Part shown: positions 25,324 to 34,630 of the stretch, piece by piece
Layout: every line of letters begins with the position of its first letter
How positions within the stretch are numbered: position 1 is the stretch's first letter
From: Bradyrhizobium niftali
GTDB lineage: Bacteria > Pseudomonadota > Alphaproteobacteria > Rhizobiales > Xanthobacteraceae
Assembly (NCBI RefSeq): GCF_004571025.1
Contig: NZ_SPQT01000018.1
Coordinates: forward strand, 123,540-187,539
Direction: 5' to 3'
Length of the DNA: 64,000 nt
Translations under genes and position numbers: made by a program
Notes under the pieces: model-generated
Seen by the model: the letters and a program-made list of their open reading frames with translations, nothing else
The model's database searches: none
Told to the model about the DNA's origin: nothing

Positions 25324-26562
25324 ATGCCGGCAAACTGGACCAAACGGATCATCGGTGCCGCGGCCCTGGCCGCGATCGCGAGCGGGCTGGCGTGGTTCGC
25401 CTGGCCCCGGCCGGTTCTGGTGGATCTCGCCACCGTCGCGAAAGGCCCGATCGAAGTCACGGCCGACGATGACGGCAAGACGCGCGTCCGCCACGTCTAC
25501 ACGGTCTCGGCGCCGATCGCGGGGAAGGTCCTGAGGATCTCGCATCCGCTCGGCGAGCAGGGGCCTTCGCTTCACGTCGGCGACGAGGTCGCCGCCAACC
25601 AGACCGTCGTCGCCCTCATGCAGCCAACGCTGCCGGGCTTCATCGACGTGCGTTCCCGGGATCAGCTTCAGGCCGAAGTCCTGGCGGCCGATGCCGCCAT
25701 TCAGCAACAGGAAGCCGAGGTGCAGCGGATCGAAGCCGCGCTGGACTTCTCCCGGACTGAATTCCAGCGGGCGCAGACGCTGTTGCGCACGCAGTCCACC
25801 TCGGCTCAGGCTTTCGACAAGGCGAAATTCGACGTGGCCAACAACGAGGCTGCCCTGGCGAGCGCCAAGGCTCAGGTCGACTTGCGTCGCGCGGTGCGGA
25901 CTAGCCTGGCGGCCCGGTTGATGGACCCGGCCAACGCGGCGCCGTCGGCGGAGCCGACGTGCTGCGTCCGGGTGCTCGCGCCGGCGAGCGGACGTGTCTT
26001 GAAGATCATCCAGGACAGCGAGGCGACCGTGCTGCCCGGGACGTCGCTGGTCGACATCGGCAACCCACTCGATCTGGAGGTCGTGGCTGACCTGCTCTCG
26101 ACGGATGCCGTGCAGATCAAGGTGGGCGCGCCCGTCCGGATCGACGGGTGGGGCGGACAGCCCATCAAGGGGAAGGTGGTCCGTGTAGACCCCGCCGGCT
26201 TCCTGAAGGTTTCTGCCCTCGGCATCGAGGAGCAGCGGGTTCGGGTGACCATCGATTTCGCGGATCCTCCCGAGACCTGGACCGCGCTTGGACACGATTA
26301 CCGGGTCGTCGTCCACGTGACCACGTGGGGCGCCCCGGATGGGCTGGCCGTGCCGGTGAGCGCCTTATTCCGGAATGGCGACCAGTGGGCCGTTTTTGCC
26401 GACGACAATGGCCGCGCCAAAACCGTCCCGGTCCAGATCGGCCACCGGAACAACCGGCTGGCTGAGGTTCTCTCCGGTCTCGCTGCGGGGGACCGCGTCG
26501 TGCTGCACCCCAGCGACCGGGTTGCTGACGGAGGCAGGATCGCGCACCGGGAAGGGCACTGA
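25324..26562 (+). CDS. HlyD-family efflux adaptor
   Basis: 412 residues. One N-terminal anchor helix (IIGAAALAAIASGLAWFAWP), a lipoyl-like hairpin with an alpha-helical coiled coil between its arms (EVLAADAAIQQQEAEVQRIEAAL, about 120-142), then beta-barrel segments (DLEVVADLLSTDAVQIKVG, RVRVTIDFADP) and the membrane-proximal domain. It spans the periplasm for the ABC exporter encoded just before it (2 bp after the permease stop). Completes the DUF2933-ICMT-membrane protein-ABC-HlyD operon. The outer-membrane partner is not nearby. Confidence 0.9.
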   Translation: MPANWTKRIIGAAALAAIASGLAWFAWPRPVLVDLATVAKGPIEVTADDDGKTRVRHVYTVSAPIAGKVLRISHPLGEQGPSLHVGDEVAANQTVVALMQPTLPGFIDVRSRDQLQAEVLAADAAIQQQEAEVQRIEAALDFSRTEFQRAQTLLRTQSTSAQAFDKAKFDVANNEAALASAKAQVDLRRAVRTSLAARLMDPANAAPSAEPTCCVRVLAPASGRVLKIIQDSEATVLPGTSLVDIGNPLDLEVVADLLSTDAVQIKVGAPVRIDGWGGQPIKGKVVRVDPAGFLKVSALGIEEQRVRVTIDFADPPETWTALGHDYRVVVHVTTWGAPDGLAVPVSALFRNGDQWAVFADDNGRAKTVPVQIGHRNNRLAEVLSGLAAGDRVVLHPSDRVADGGRIAHREGH

Positions 26563-26589
26563 GGGGGCTACGCTGGGCACCCGTCCCGC

Positions 26590-26850
26590 CCGCCGTTTGC
26601 CAAACTCCCGCGCGATTTCGTCGATCGAGCAGGAGGTGCTGGCGGGTGTCCCTGACGATGAGGATCGAAAACAGGAGGCCGCCGGCATAGAAGACGCCCA
26701 GATAGACCGGCACGGGCCGCAGCCTTAGCGGCTGGCGAGATATCCCGTGAGGAGGGCCGTCACGCCGCGGGCGAAGGAGCCGGCGAACTCGTTCAGGCCG
26801 ACGACGAGCCCGCGTCCCCTTTGGGCCGACCAAGGCGCAGACCGAAGACG
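26590..26850 (-). pseudogene. remnant of an MFS transporter gene
   Basis: Minus-strand fragments in alternating frames match the middle of the MFS protein at 16978-18273: VGPK, then GLVVGLNEFAGSFARGVTAL and LLTGYLAS in another frame, then LRLRPVPVYLGVFYAGG, LLFSILIVRDTRQH back in the first, and IAREFGKRRAG in a third. Only about 85 residues of the middle domain remain. Evidence of an earlier copy of the sulfur-type MFS gene here, now destroyed. Confidence 0.75.
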
Positions 26851-27040
26851 ACTTCGAAAAGGGCTAGGCGGATGGCGCCATGGCAAAGCTCGCGGTGGTC
26901 GCCTCCGCAACGAATGCCTGAGAGATGAAGCGGAAATTCTCAACAAGAGGTGATCCGCACCCAGATTAGAGCAGCTCCAATTGAGCGGACCGTACCCAGG
27001 GGGTTACGAAGTTCAGGCCGTCATTCCAGCAGGGACCACT

Positions 27041-28945
27041 GTGAGAGCCACACCGCTGCGATTCGTATTGTTTGTCGTGTTCGCTGTCGTGCTGCTGGGG
27101 CCGGCCAAGGCCGAAACCGGCGATGTCGAGACCACGTGGCGCCTGCTCGACTACATCGCGGTCGACTACGCGGGCGCGGTGGCGCACGGACAGGTGTCGA
27201 GCCCTTCGGAATACGCCGAGCAGAACGAGTTCGCGGCCACCGTCGCCGAAAAGCTGCATGGGCTTCCGGCGAAGCCTGAGAAGGCGGCGCTCCTCGGGGA
27301 GGCCGACAGGCTGAAGCGCGCGATCGCCGACAAGGCCGAGCCGGAACAGGTCGCGGAGATCGCGCACCGCTTGGCAGCCGCCCTCCTGGCGGCCTATCCC
27401 GTGCCGCTCGCACCGGCGAAAGCTCCCGATCTCGCGCGCGGCGCGGCGTCGTTCGGGCGAAACTGTGCGGGGTGCCACGGAGAAGCCGGGGACGGCCACG
27501 GTCCGGAGGCGGCCAAGCTGGATACGCCCCCCATCGCCTTCACGGATGCCGATCGTGCCCGTCAGCGTAGCGTCTTCGGGCTCTACCTGGTCATTACGCA
27601 GGGGCTCGATGGAACGGCGATGACAAGTTTTGAGGGGCTGCCGTCCGATGAGCGCTGGGCGCTGGCCTTCTACGCCGGACAGTTTGCCTTTTCGGATGCC
27701 GCCGCAGCAGAAGGTGAACGTCTTTGGAAGCAGGAGCCCTCGCTCCACCGGCTTCTTCCCGATCTGAAGGCACTGATCGGAACGACGCCCGCTGCGTTCG
27801 CCGCCAGGATCGGGCAGGACAAGGCTGATGCTCTCATGGCGTACCTGCGTCGCCATCCGGAGGCCCTCACGCAGCAGGATGGGTCGCTGTCGCTGGTCCG
27901 CGCACGCCTGACCGAGAGCGTCGACGCCGTCCGGGCAGGCGACCGCAAACGCGCCGGCGAACTGGCGTTGTCCGCCTATTTGGACGGTTTCGAGCCGATC
28001 GAACCGGCGCTGACCGCGAGCGACCGGACCCTGATGGAGCGGATCGAAGGGCTGATGGGCGAGTATCGCGCGGCCGTGCAGGGCGAGAGCGTCGACGCGC
28101 TCTCGAAGCGGGTTCAGGTTCTGGACGGTCTCCTCGACAACGCGCAAGCTGCGCTATCTCCGGATGCGACGAGCGCCCTTTCGACGTTCCTTGGGGCGGC
28201 GACGATCCTGCTGCGCGAGGGTCTCGAAGCGCTCCTCATCGTGGTCGCGATGATAGCATTTCTTCGCAAGGCCGAACGAACGGAGGTCATGCCGTACGTG
28301 CACGTAGGCTGGGTCGGCGCGCTCCTCGCGGGTCTCCTGACCTGGGCCGTCGCGACCTGGGTGATAGGCATCAGCGGCGCCAGCCGCGAACTGACGGAAG
28401 GGTTCGGGTCGGTCTTCGCCGCTGTGGTGCTGCTGTCGGTCGGCATCTGGATGCACGGCAAGGCGCAGGCGGATCAGTGGCAGCGGTATATCCGCGAGAG
28501 GATGTCGAAGGCGCTATCCGGCGGGTCGGCCTGGTTTCTGTTCGTCCTCGCGTTCGTCGTCGTCTATCGGGAGGTGTTCGAGACCATCCTGTTCTACGCG
28601 GCGCTCTGGCACCAGGGGAACGGCGGCGCGATTCTCGCCGGCGCGCTCAGTGCCTGCACCGCGCTGACGGTCATGGCCTGGGCGATGCTGCGCTACAGCA
28701 GCCGGCTGCCAATCGGCAAGTTCTTCATCTACAGCTCTTGGCTCATGGCGGTTCTCACCGTCGTGCTGGCCGGAAAAGGAATCTCCGCGCTACAGGAAGC
28801 GGGCATCGTCGGCATCTCTCCGCTGCACGCGGTGCCGCGCCTCTCGCTCGTCGGCTTCTTTCCGACCACACAGACCGTCGCCGCTCAGATCGTCATGATA
28901 GTGGCACTGGCCCTCGGATTCGCGCTCAATCGACGTAAAGTCTAG
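27041..28945 (+). CDS. cytochrome c-FTR1 iron permease fusion
   Basis: 634 residues from GTG 27041. Signal helix (RFVLFVVFAVVLLGPAKA), a helical region, then a class I cytochrome c domain with CAGCH (Cys142, Cys145, His146). A helical linker leads to an FTR1 domain (about 380-634) with about seven helices and the two Fe-binding motifs REGLE (392-396) and REVFE (510-514). FTR1 permeases carry iron after oxidation by a partner; fusion to a cytochrome suggests that electrons from Fe(II) oxidation pass to the periplasmic heme. TTG 26981 is an alternative start. No separate multicopper oxidase is adjacent. Confidence 0.88.
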   Translation: MRATPLRFVLFVVFAVVLLGPAKAETGDVETTWRLLDYIAVDYAGAVAHGQVSSPSEYAEQNEFAATVAEKLHGLPAKPEKAALLGEADRLKRAIADKAEPEQVAEIAHRLAAALLAAYPVPLAPAKAPDLARGAASFGRNCAGCHGEAGDGHGPEAAKLDTPPIAFTDADRARQRSVFGLYLVITQGLDGTAMTSFEGLPSDERWALAFYAGQFAFSDAAAAEGERLWKQEPSLHRLLPDLKALIGTTPAAFAARIGQDKADALMAYLRRHPEALTQQDGSLSLVRARLTESVDAVRAGDRKRAGELALSAYLDGFEPIEPALTASDRTLMERIEGLMGEYRAAVQGESVDALSKRVQVLDGLLDNAQAALSPDATSALSTFLGAATILLREGLEALLIVVAMIAFLRKAERTEVMPYVHVGWVGALLAGLLTWAVATWVIGISGASRELTEGFGSVFAAVVLLSVGIWMHGKAQADQWQRYIRERMSKALSGGSAWFLFVLAFVVVYREVFETILFYAALWHQGNGGAILAGALSACTALTVMAWAMLRYSSRLPIGKFFIYSSWLMAVLTVVLAGKGISALQEAGIVGISPLHAVPRLSLVGFFPTTQTVAAQIVMIVALALGFALNRRKV

Positions 28946-28961
28946 GCGCCAGACAGCGCAC

Positions 28962-31900
28962 CTACTCGGCGGCCCGGTCAGGCGCGAACTTCGCGGCTTC
29001 GCTCGGCACTTGAGCGTGCGCGGTCGAAAAGCGCGAGTAGAGCGCGGGCAGCACAAGCAGAGTGAGGAGCGTCGCTGTCAGAAGGCCGCCGATCACGACG
29101 GTGGCGAGGGGCTTTTGGACCTCCGCACCGGTGCCTGTCGCGAGCGCCATCGGCACGAAACCGAGCGAGGCGACGAGGGCGGTCATGACGACGGGGCGGA
29201 AGCGGGTCAGCGCGCCTTCCCGGATCGCTGTTCTTGACGGGGTGCCTTCTTCGATGAGCTTGCGGATCTGAGTCAGCATCACCAAGCCGTTGAGCACGGC
29301 GACCCCCGACAACGCTATGAATCCGACGGCGGCCGAAATGGAGAAGGGCATGCCACGCAGCCATAGGGACGCGATTCCGCCGGTCAGAGCCAGCGGGACC
29401 GCGCTAAAGACGAGAAGCGCATCCCGCAGCGAGCCCAATGCGCCGAACAGAAGGAGATAGATCAACAAGAAGCAGCCTGGGACGACGATCATCAGTCGCT
29501 GGCGCGCGACGGTGAAGTTTTCGAAGCGGCCGCCCCACGTCAAGAAGCTGCCCGGTGCAAGCTTGACTTGCTCGTCGACCTTGTCCCGCGCTTCCGCCAC
29601 CAGCGAGCCGACGTCACGGCCGCGGACTTCAGCGGTGGCAACAACGAGGCGTTTTCCGTTTTCCCGGCTGACCTGATTGGCGCCCTCGGTCTGCTCGAAA
29701 GACGCAATCGTCCGCAGCGGTATCGAAGCCGCCGCCGCGTTCGGATTGGCATGAGGAAGCGGCACAGGAAGGTTTTCTAATGCCGAGATGTCGTTGCGGA
29801 GAGCATCGTTGAGACGAACCACGATCGGGAACCTGCGGTCGCCCTCGAAGACGAGGCCGGCGTTGCGGCCGCCGACCGCGGTTTCGATCAGATCCTGGAC
29901 GGCGACGAGACTGATGCCGAGGCGGGCGATCTCAGGTTTGTCGATGCGGATTTCGAGGAACGGCAATCCGGCCGTTTCCTCGACCTTGACGCTTTCGGCT
30001 CCTTCGATCTTCCGCAGCACGTCCGCGATCCGTCCCGCGGTCCGCTGCATATCCGCGAAGTCGTCGCCGAAGACCTTCACGGCCAGATCCGCTCGGACGC
30101 CGGCGATGAGTTCGTTGAACCGCATCTGGATCGGCTGGGAGAAGCCGACCTTGTTGCCGGGCAGTTCGGCGGCTTCGGCCTCGATGCGCTTGATGAGTTC
30201 GTCCTTCGTCATGCCGGGGTCCGGCCAGTCGTTCTGCGGCTTGAGGATGATGTAGGTATCGGCGGCGTTGGGGGGCATCGGGTCCGCCGCCAAATCGGGG
30301 GTTCCGACACGTGAGAAGACGAAAGCGACCTCCTGAAGTATGCTGATTTGACGCTCGATCAGGAGCTGCATCGCCTGCGACTGCGCGAGCGCGGTGCTCG
30401 GCACGCGCCGCACTTCCATGACGATGTTCCTCTCGTCCAGCGTCGGCGTGAATTCCTGCCCGAGGTGGCCGAAGAGAACAACCGCAGCGGCGAACAGCAG
30501 CGCGGCCCCAGCCAAAACCGGCGTCGGCCTGGCGACGGAGGCGCCGAGCAGCGGCGCGTATGCCGACTTCAGGCGCCGCACGATGACGTTCTCATCCTCG
30601 CGCACCGGCTTCGAAAGAGCGACTGCGATCGCCGCCGGAACGAAAGTCAGAGACACGACGAACGCGGTCGCGAGCGCGATCATCACGGTCAAGGCCATCG
30701 GTTCGAACGTCTTACCTTCCACGCCGGTGAAGGCGAGGAGGGGGACGTACACCAGGATGATGATGATCTGCCCGTACACCGTCGGACGGATCATCTCCGA
30801 GGTCGATGCGGTTACCGTCGACAGTCGCTGCTCGAGCGACAGGGCACGTCCGAGCTCTCGCTGCCGATCTGCCAGATGGCGCAGGCTGTTCTCGGTGATG
30901 ATGACGGCGCCGTCCACGATGAGACCGAAGTCCAGGGCGCCCAGACTCATGAGATTTGCGCTGATCCGCCCTTGAAGCATTCCTGTGGCGGTGATCAGCA
31001 TCGTCACCGGGATCACGCATGCGGTGATGATCGCGGCCCGCAGATTGCCCAGCATGACGAACAGGACCGCGATAACGAGGAGCGCCCCTTCCGCCAGATT
31101 GCTCGCGACCGTGTGAATCGTCGCGTCGACCAATTCCGTCCGGTTCAGCACGGGATGCGCGTAGACGCCTGGCGGCAGAGTTCGGCCAATCTCCTTGATC
31201 CGCGCGTCGGCAGCCGCCGCGACCGTGCGGCTGTTGCCGCCGATCAGCATCAAGGCCGTTCCGAGCACCACTTCGCGCCCGTTGATGCTGGCGCTGCCGG
31301 TGCGCAGTTCGCGGCCGATGGCGACGTCGGCGACGTCCTTCACGCGGACCGGGAAGCCGGCGCGCGTCGCAACGACGATGTTCGAGATGTCGTCCAGGTT
31401 CTCGACCCGGCCGGCGGCGCGGACGACGTAGCCTTCGCCGTTTTGCTCGATATAGTTGGCGCCGCGGCTGACGTTGTTGGCTTCGATGGCCGCAATCACG
31501 TCACTGAAGGAGAGGCCGTAGCCGATGAGCTTGGTGGGATCGGGTTGCACCTGGAATTGCTTGACGAAGCCGCCGATCGCGTCGGCGCCGGCGACACCCG
31601 GTACCGTTTTGATCTGAGGCCGGATGATCCAGTCCTGGACGGTGCGCAGATACACGGTGCGTTGGAAGTCGTCGGTTAGGCGCTCGCCTTCGGGCGTCAG
31701 ATAGCTGCCGTCGGTCTGCCAGCCGGGCTGGCCGTCGCGCACCGGGGCGGTTGCGCCTGGTTTTTCGTACTCGACGGCCCACCAGTAGATCTCGCCGAGG
31801 CCGGTCGACACCGGTCCCATCTTCACGTCCACCCCCGGCGGCAGGCCGGATTTCGCGTCGTTGATCCGCTCCGCCACCAGTTGGCGCGCGAAGTAGATGT

Positions 31901-32204
31901 TGGTGCGGTCGGTAAACACCGCGGTGATCTGCGCGAATCCGTTCCGGGAGAACGAGCGCGTCGATTCCATTCCCGGAATGCCCGCCAGCGCGGTCTCCAG
32001 GGCCACCGTGACCTGCTTCTCGATCTCGACCGGCGTGAGCGCCGGCGCGACGGCGTTCACTTGCACCTGGACATTGGTGATGTCCGGAACGGCGTCGATC
32101 GGCAGCTTCGTCAGGGACCAGATGCCGGAGGCCGCGATGGCGATGGTGACGAGCAGGACGAGCCACCTGCGTCGTACCGAAAAGTCGACGATGGCCTCGA
32201 TCAT
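28962..32204 (-). CDS. czcA: CzcA-like divalent metal RND efflux pump
   Basis: 1080 residues, full length. TM1 RRRWLVLLVTIAIAASGIW, and in TM4 ALDFGLIVDGAVIITEN, the DFG-x3-DGA form of divalent-cation (Co/Zn/Cd) HME pumps, unlike the Cu/Ag pump at 944-4135. Two large periplasmic loops and the repeated membrane halves are present, and the C-terminus ends near DRAAE. Its gene starts 3 bp after the adaptor stop, last in the leftward CDF-small protein-CzcB-CzcA operon under a MerR-type promoter. Long + strand open frames opposite are shadows. Confidence 0.93.
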   Translation of the reverse strand: MIEAIVDFSVRRRWLVLLVTIAIAASGIWSLTKLPIDAVPDITNVQVQVNAVAPALTPVEIEKQVTVALETALAGIPGMESTRSFSRNGFAQITAVFTDRTNIYFARQLVAERINDAKSGLPPGVDVKMGPVSTGLGEIYWWAVEYEKPGATAPVRDGQPGWQTDGSYLTPEGERLTDDFQRTVYLRTVQDWIIRPQIKTVPGVAGADAIGGFVKQFQVQPDPTKLIGYGLSFSDVIAAIEANNVSRGANYIEQNGEGYVVRAAGRVENLDDISNIVVATRAGFPVRVKDVADVAIGRELRTGSASINGREVVLGTALMLIGGNSRTVAAAADARIKEIGRTLPPGVYAHPVLNRTELVDATIHTVASNLAEGALLVIAVLFVMLGNLRAAIITACVIPVTMLITATGMLQGRISANLMSLGALDFGLIVDGAVIITENSLRHLADRQRELGRALSLEQRLSTVTASTSEMIRPTVYGQIIIILVYVPLLAFTGVEGKTFEPMALTVMIALATAFVVSLTFVPAAIAVALSKPVREDENVIVRRLKSAYAPLLGASVARPTPVLAGAALLFAAAVVLFGHLGQEFTPTLDERNIVMEVRRVPSTALAQSQAMQLLIERQISILQEVAFVFSRVGTPDLAADPMPPNAADTYIILKPQNDWPDPGMTKDELIKRIEAEAAELPGNKVGFSQPIQMRFNELIAGVRADLAVKVFGDDFADMQRTAGRIADVLRKIEGAESVKVEETAGLPFLEIRIDKPEIARLGISLVAVQDLIETAVGGRNAGLVFEGDRRFPIVVRLNDALRNDISALENLPVPLPHANPNAAAASIPLRTIASFEQTEGANQVSRENGKRLVVATAEVRGRDVGSLVAEARDKVDEQVKLAPGSFLTWGGRFENFTVARQRLMIVVPGCFLLIYLLLFGALGSLRDALLVFSAVPLALTGGIASLWLRGMPFSISAAVGFIALSGVAVLNGLVMLTQIRKLIEEGTPSRTAIREGALTRFRPVVMTALVASLGFVPMALATGTGAEVQKPLATVVIGGLLTATLLTLLVLPALYSRFSTAHAQVPSEAAKFAPDRAAE

Positions 32205-32207
32205 CGT

Positions 32208-33425
32208 TCAGTCCTCTTCGCTAGGCTTGGCCAGTTCTGCCTTCAGCGAGAAGGTGTTCGAGACGGCGATGATCTCGCCGGCTTCGAGACCGGAAACAAT
32301 CTCGACGGAGGGACCGTCGCGCTGGCCCAGCACGACGTCGCGCGTTTCGAAACCGTCCTTCGTGCGCATGAAGACTGCCTTGCGACCGTCTACGGTCTGG
32401 ACGGCACTGATCGGCGCGACGACCCCGGCTTGATGCTCTTCGATCGCGATGGCGGCGGTGATGAACGATCCCGGGCGCCAGCGCCCGTCGGCGTTGTCGA
32501 TGGCCGCGATGACCCGTGCGGTGCGGGTCTCCTTGTCGAGCAGGGGGCTGACGAACACGATCCTGCCTGTGGTCGCATCCGGAAAGCCTCGCAGCGTCAC
32601 GGCGACCGATTGTCCTTCCCGGATCATCGGCAAGTCCGGCGAGGAAACCGACAGTTCCACCCATACCCGGCCGAGATCGACGACGACGAAAAGCTCGGTC
32701 TCGAGATTGTCTCGCCCAACGGCTGCGCCCAGTTCGACCTTGCGCTCGGCGATCCGCCCGGAGATGGTCGCACGCACGTTCTGGCTGCGCAGCGAAGCAT
32801 CCGGAGCCTGTGGAAGCTCGGTGATCTCGTCGTCGCGTACGCCCAGCGCCAGCAGCTTTTGACGTGCGATCCCGAAGCGCATCGCCGTCTGCGCCGCCGC
32901 GTTACGGGAGCGGATATACTGCTGCTCCGGAATGGCTCGTCCTTCCAACAGAGATTTGTCTCGCGCCGTCAAATCCTGCTGCAGTTCATTGGAGAGGCGG
33001 GCAGCCAGGAACTCGCTCTTGGCCTCCGCGACCTCCCGGCTCTCGATGACGGCCAGGATCTCGTCCTTGACCACGTCGTCTCCGATGTTCTTGCGCAGTT
33101 CCGCAACGGTGCCGGACAGCTTGACGGAAATGTGCGCGACGCGCGCGGCATCGGGCACGATTGTGCCAGGCACGGCAAGGCGCTTGGCCACGGTCGCAGA
33201 GCCGACGCTCCGCAGTTCGATCTGCGCGAGCTCGATCCGTTCCTCGTTCATCGTCAGCGACCTGACGGAGGGCTCGGGTGCGGCCGGCTTTGCGGCGGCT
33301 GCCGGTCGGGTCTGCGAACCTATCCCGAGGGTGCGCTGAACTCCGGTCGACAGACCCGGGGCGAGCGCGAAGATTGCGGCGCCTGCCAGAAATGCGATGA
33401 GTATGATGGTTGGCTTGTTTGCCAT
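32208..33425 (-). CDS. czcB: CzcB-like RND periplasmic adaptor
   Basis: 405 residues from ATG 33423-33425. N-terminal anchor or signal (PTIILIAFLAGAAIFALAPG), an Ala/Pro linker, then the lipoyl half motifs (HISVKLSGTVAELRKNIGD, TISGRIAERKVELGAAVG) around a helical hairpin (EVAEAKSEFLAARLSNELQQ), the beta-barrel with LLDKETRTARV, and the MP domain. Links CzcA to an outer-membrane factor. An upstream ATG at 33453-33455 is also in frame; neither has a strong ribosome site. Next to czcA with a 3 bp gap. Confidence 0.9.
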   Translation of the reverse strand: MANKPTIILIAFLAGAAIFALAPGLSTGVQRTLGIGSQTRPAAAAKPAAPEPSVRSLTMNEERIELAQIELRSVGSATVAKRLAVPGTIVPDAARVAHISVKLSGTVAELRKNIGDDVVKDEILAVIESREVAEAKSEFLAARLSNELQQDLTARDKSLLEGRAIPEQQYIRSRNAAAQTAMRFGIARQKLLALGVRDDEITELPQAPDASLRSQNVRATISGRIAERKVELGAAVGRDNLETELFVVVDLGRVWVELSVSSPDLPMIREGQSVAVTLRGFPDATTGRIVFVSPLLDKETRTARVIAAIDNADGRWRPGSFITAAIAIEEHQAGVVAPISAVQTVDGRKAVFMRTKDGFETRDVVLGQRDGPSVEIVSGLEAGEIIAVSNTFSLKAELAKPSEED

Positions 33426-33544
33426 GATGTTTTTCTGATGCGAAGCCGACGGCATTAACCGCCCGTCCTCATTGGTGCATGACCGCACTCGAAATCGTCG
33501 ATGACCGCTCCGGTCGCCGGGCGGCGCCCATTCGACCGCTGCCC

Positions 33545-33910
33545 TCAGGCGCGGGGCGGTCTGAACAAGGGCAGGTCCGCAAGTCCGGCGAGCGGGCGAA
33601 CATGCTCCAAGGACAGCGCGACACGAACCGCATCGTCCGGAGCCAGCGCCGATGCGGAGCGCGGCGTCGTGACGTGCGAAAGACACTGGCCGCATTGAGG
33701 CGGCAACCGCTGCTCCGGAATATCCGGACTTGTGTCCGGCGCCGAGGTGGAAACGATGATCGTCGGTCCGTCGTTTGCGAAGGGAAGATCGCAGCAGGCG
33801 CAGTGCAGCAACGAAAGCAGCAGCCCGACCGTCAACATCAGGACCAGCGGCAACCGCGACCACCGGTTGCCGCTCTCCTCCTTCGCCGATCTTGGAGATG
33901 CTCTTTTCAT
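33545..33910 (-). CDS. small Cys/His-containing membrane-anchored protein in the czc operon
   Basis: 121 residues from ATG 33908-33910. A basic N-terminus, one hydrophobic helix (LPLVLMLTVGLLLSLLHCACC), then a periplasmic part with PPQCGQCLSHV (a CxxC pair) and an end rich in Pro/Arg. The ATG overlaps the CDF stop by four bases. No family recognised; the CxxC and CACC cysteines could bind metal. The operon position suggests an accessory metal-handling protein. Confidence 0.65.
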   Translation of the reverse strand: MKRASPRSAKEESGNRWSRLPLVLMLTVGLLLSLLHCACCDLPFANDGPTIIVSTSAPDTSPDIPEQRLPPQCGQCLSHVTTPRSASALAPDDAVRVALSLEHVRPLAGLADLPLFRPPRA

Positions 33911-34554
33911 CCACCTACCGGAGCGTGTCTGGAATTCCCAAGCGTCAACTCCGACGCGGCATGCCTGACGACGAGCCAAGCGCCTTGGAGGGCGAGACAG
34001 GCCATGACGACGGCCACGATGATATCGGGCCAGCCGGTGCCAGTCCCAAAGACGCCGGCGGCCGCGAGCAGCACCGCGAAATTTCCCAAGACATCGTTGC
34101 GGGTGCAGATCCACGCCGACCGCATGTTGGAGTCGCCGCCGCGATAGGCCCAAAGCAATCCGAAGGAGAGGGCATTAGCCGCGAGAGCCACGATGCCGAT
34201 CGCACCCATCGTGATTGCTTCGGGCCGGGTGCCGGAATAGAGGTGCCAGATGGCGACGCCCAATACCCAGAGACCGAAAAGACCCATCGAACCACCCTTG
34301 GCGAGCGCGGCGCCGGCGCGATGGCGCAACGACATGCCCACGACGAAGAGACTGATCCCGTAATTCGCCGCGTCGCCCAGGAAGTCGAGCGCGTCGGCCT
34401 GGAGCGACGCCGACCCCGCGTGCAACCCGGCGCCGATCTCTACGGCAAACATTGACGCATTGATTGCCAGAACGGCCCACAGCACACGGCGATACGCCGT
34501 GTTCGTCTCCGAAGGCGGCTCGTTGTGATGGTGACCGCAGCAGGCCGCGCTCAT
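33907..34554 (-). CDS. CDF-family cation efflux protein
   Basis: 215 residues from ATG 34552-34554. Cys/His start (ACCGHHHNEP), then six hydrophobic helices. SLQADALDFLGDAANYG (about residues 50-66) holds the TM2 acidic metal site. The TM5 counterpart reads CTRNDVLGNFAVL, with the usual HxxxD altered to RNDVLGN, so metal selectivity may differ. The cytoplasmic C-terminal domain is absent, making it a short CDF. First gene of the czc operon, under the MerR-type promoter at 34586-34616. A decayed copy exists at 8125-8435. Confidence 0.88.
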   Translation of the reverse strand: MSAACCGHHHNEPPSETNTAYRRVLWAVLAINASMFAVEIGAGLHAGSASLQADALDFLGDAANYGISLFVVGMSLRHRAGAALAKGGSMGLFGLWVLGVAIWHLYSGTRPEAITMGAIGIVALAANALSFGLLWAYRGGDSNMRSAWICTRNDVLGNFAVLLAAAGVFGTGTGWPDIIVAVVMACLALQGAWLVVRHAASELTLGNSRHAPVGG

Positions 34555-34585
34555 GGTTTGATCCTTCCCAATCGTCCGGATGAGA

Positions 34586-34616
34586 ATTATAAACCCTCTA
34601 GTCACTAGAGCTTCAA
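34586..34616 (-). promoter_or_regulatory. MerR-type promoter, TTGAAG-N19-TATAAT with CTCTAGTgACTAGAG dyad
   Basis: Read leftward: -35 TTGAAG (34611-34616), a 19-base spacer, -10 TATAAT (34586-34591). The spacer contains the 15-base dyad CTCTAGTGACTAGAG (34596-34610), symmetric except the centre. An overlong 19-base spacer with a dyad between the boxes is the hallmark of MerR-family activation, and the dyad resembles CadR/PbrR/ZntR operators. It drives the CDF-czc operon and the divergent merR-type gene begins at 34631. Confidence 0.85.
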
Positions 34617-34630
34617 GTGGAAACTAGACC

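Noticed and set aside
24116..25333. Minus-strand open frame of 405 codons opposite the ABC permease
   Set aside because: Composition is His/Arg/Asp-rich and antisense to a well-supported FtsX permease.
30348..31679. Long + strand open frame (443 codons) opposite czcA
   Set aside because: Its translation is Asp/Arg/His-rich without motifs and fully antisense to a conserved RND gene; a codon-bias shadow.
31881..33458. Long + strand open frame (525 codons) opposite czcA/czcB
   Set aside because: Same reasoning: low-complexity charged translation crossing two conserved genes on the other strand.
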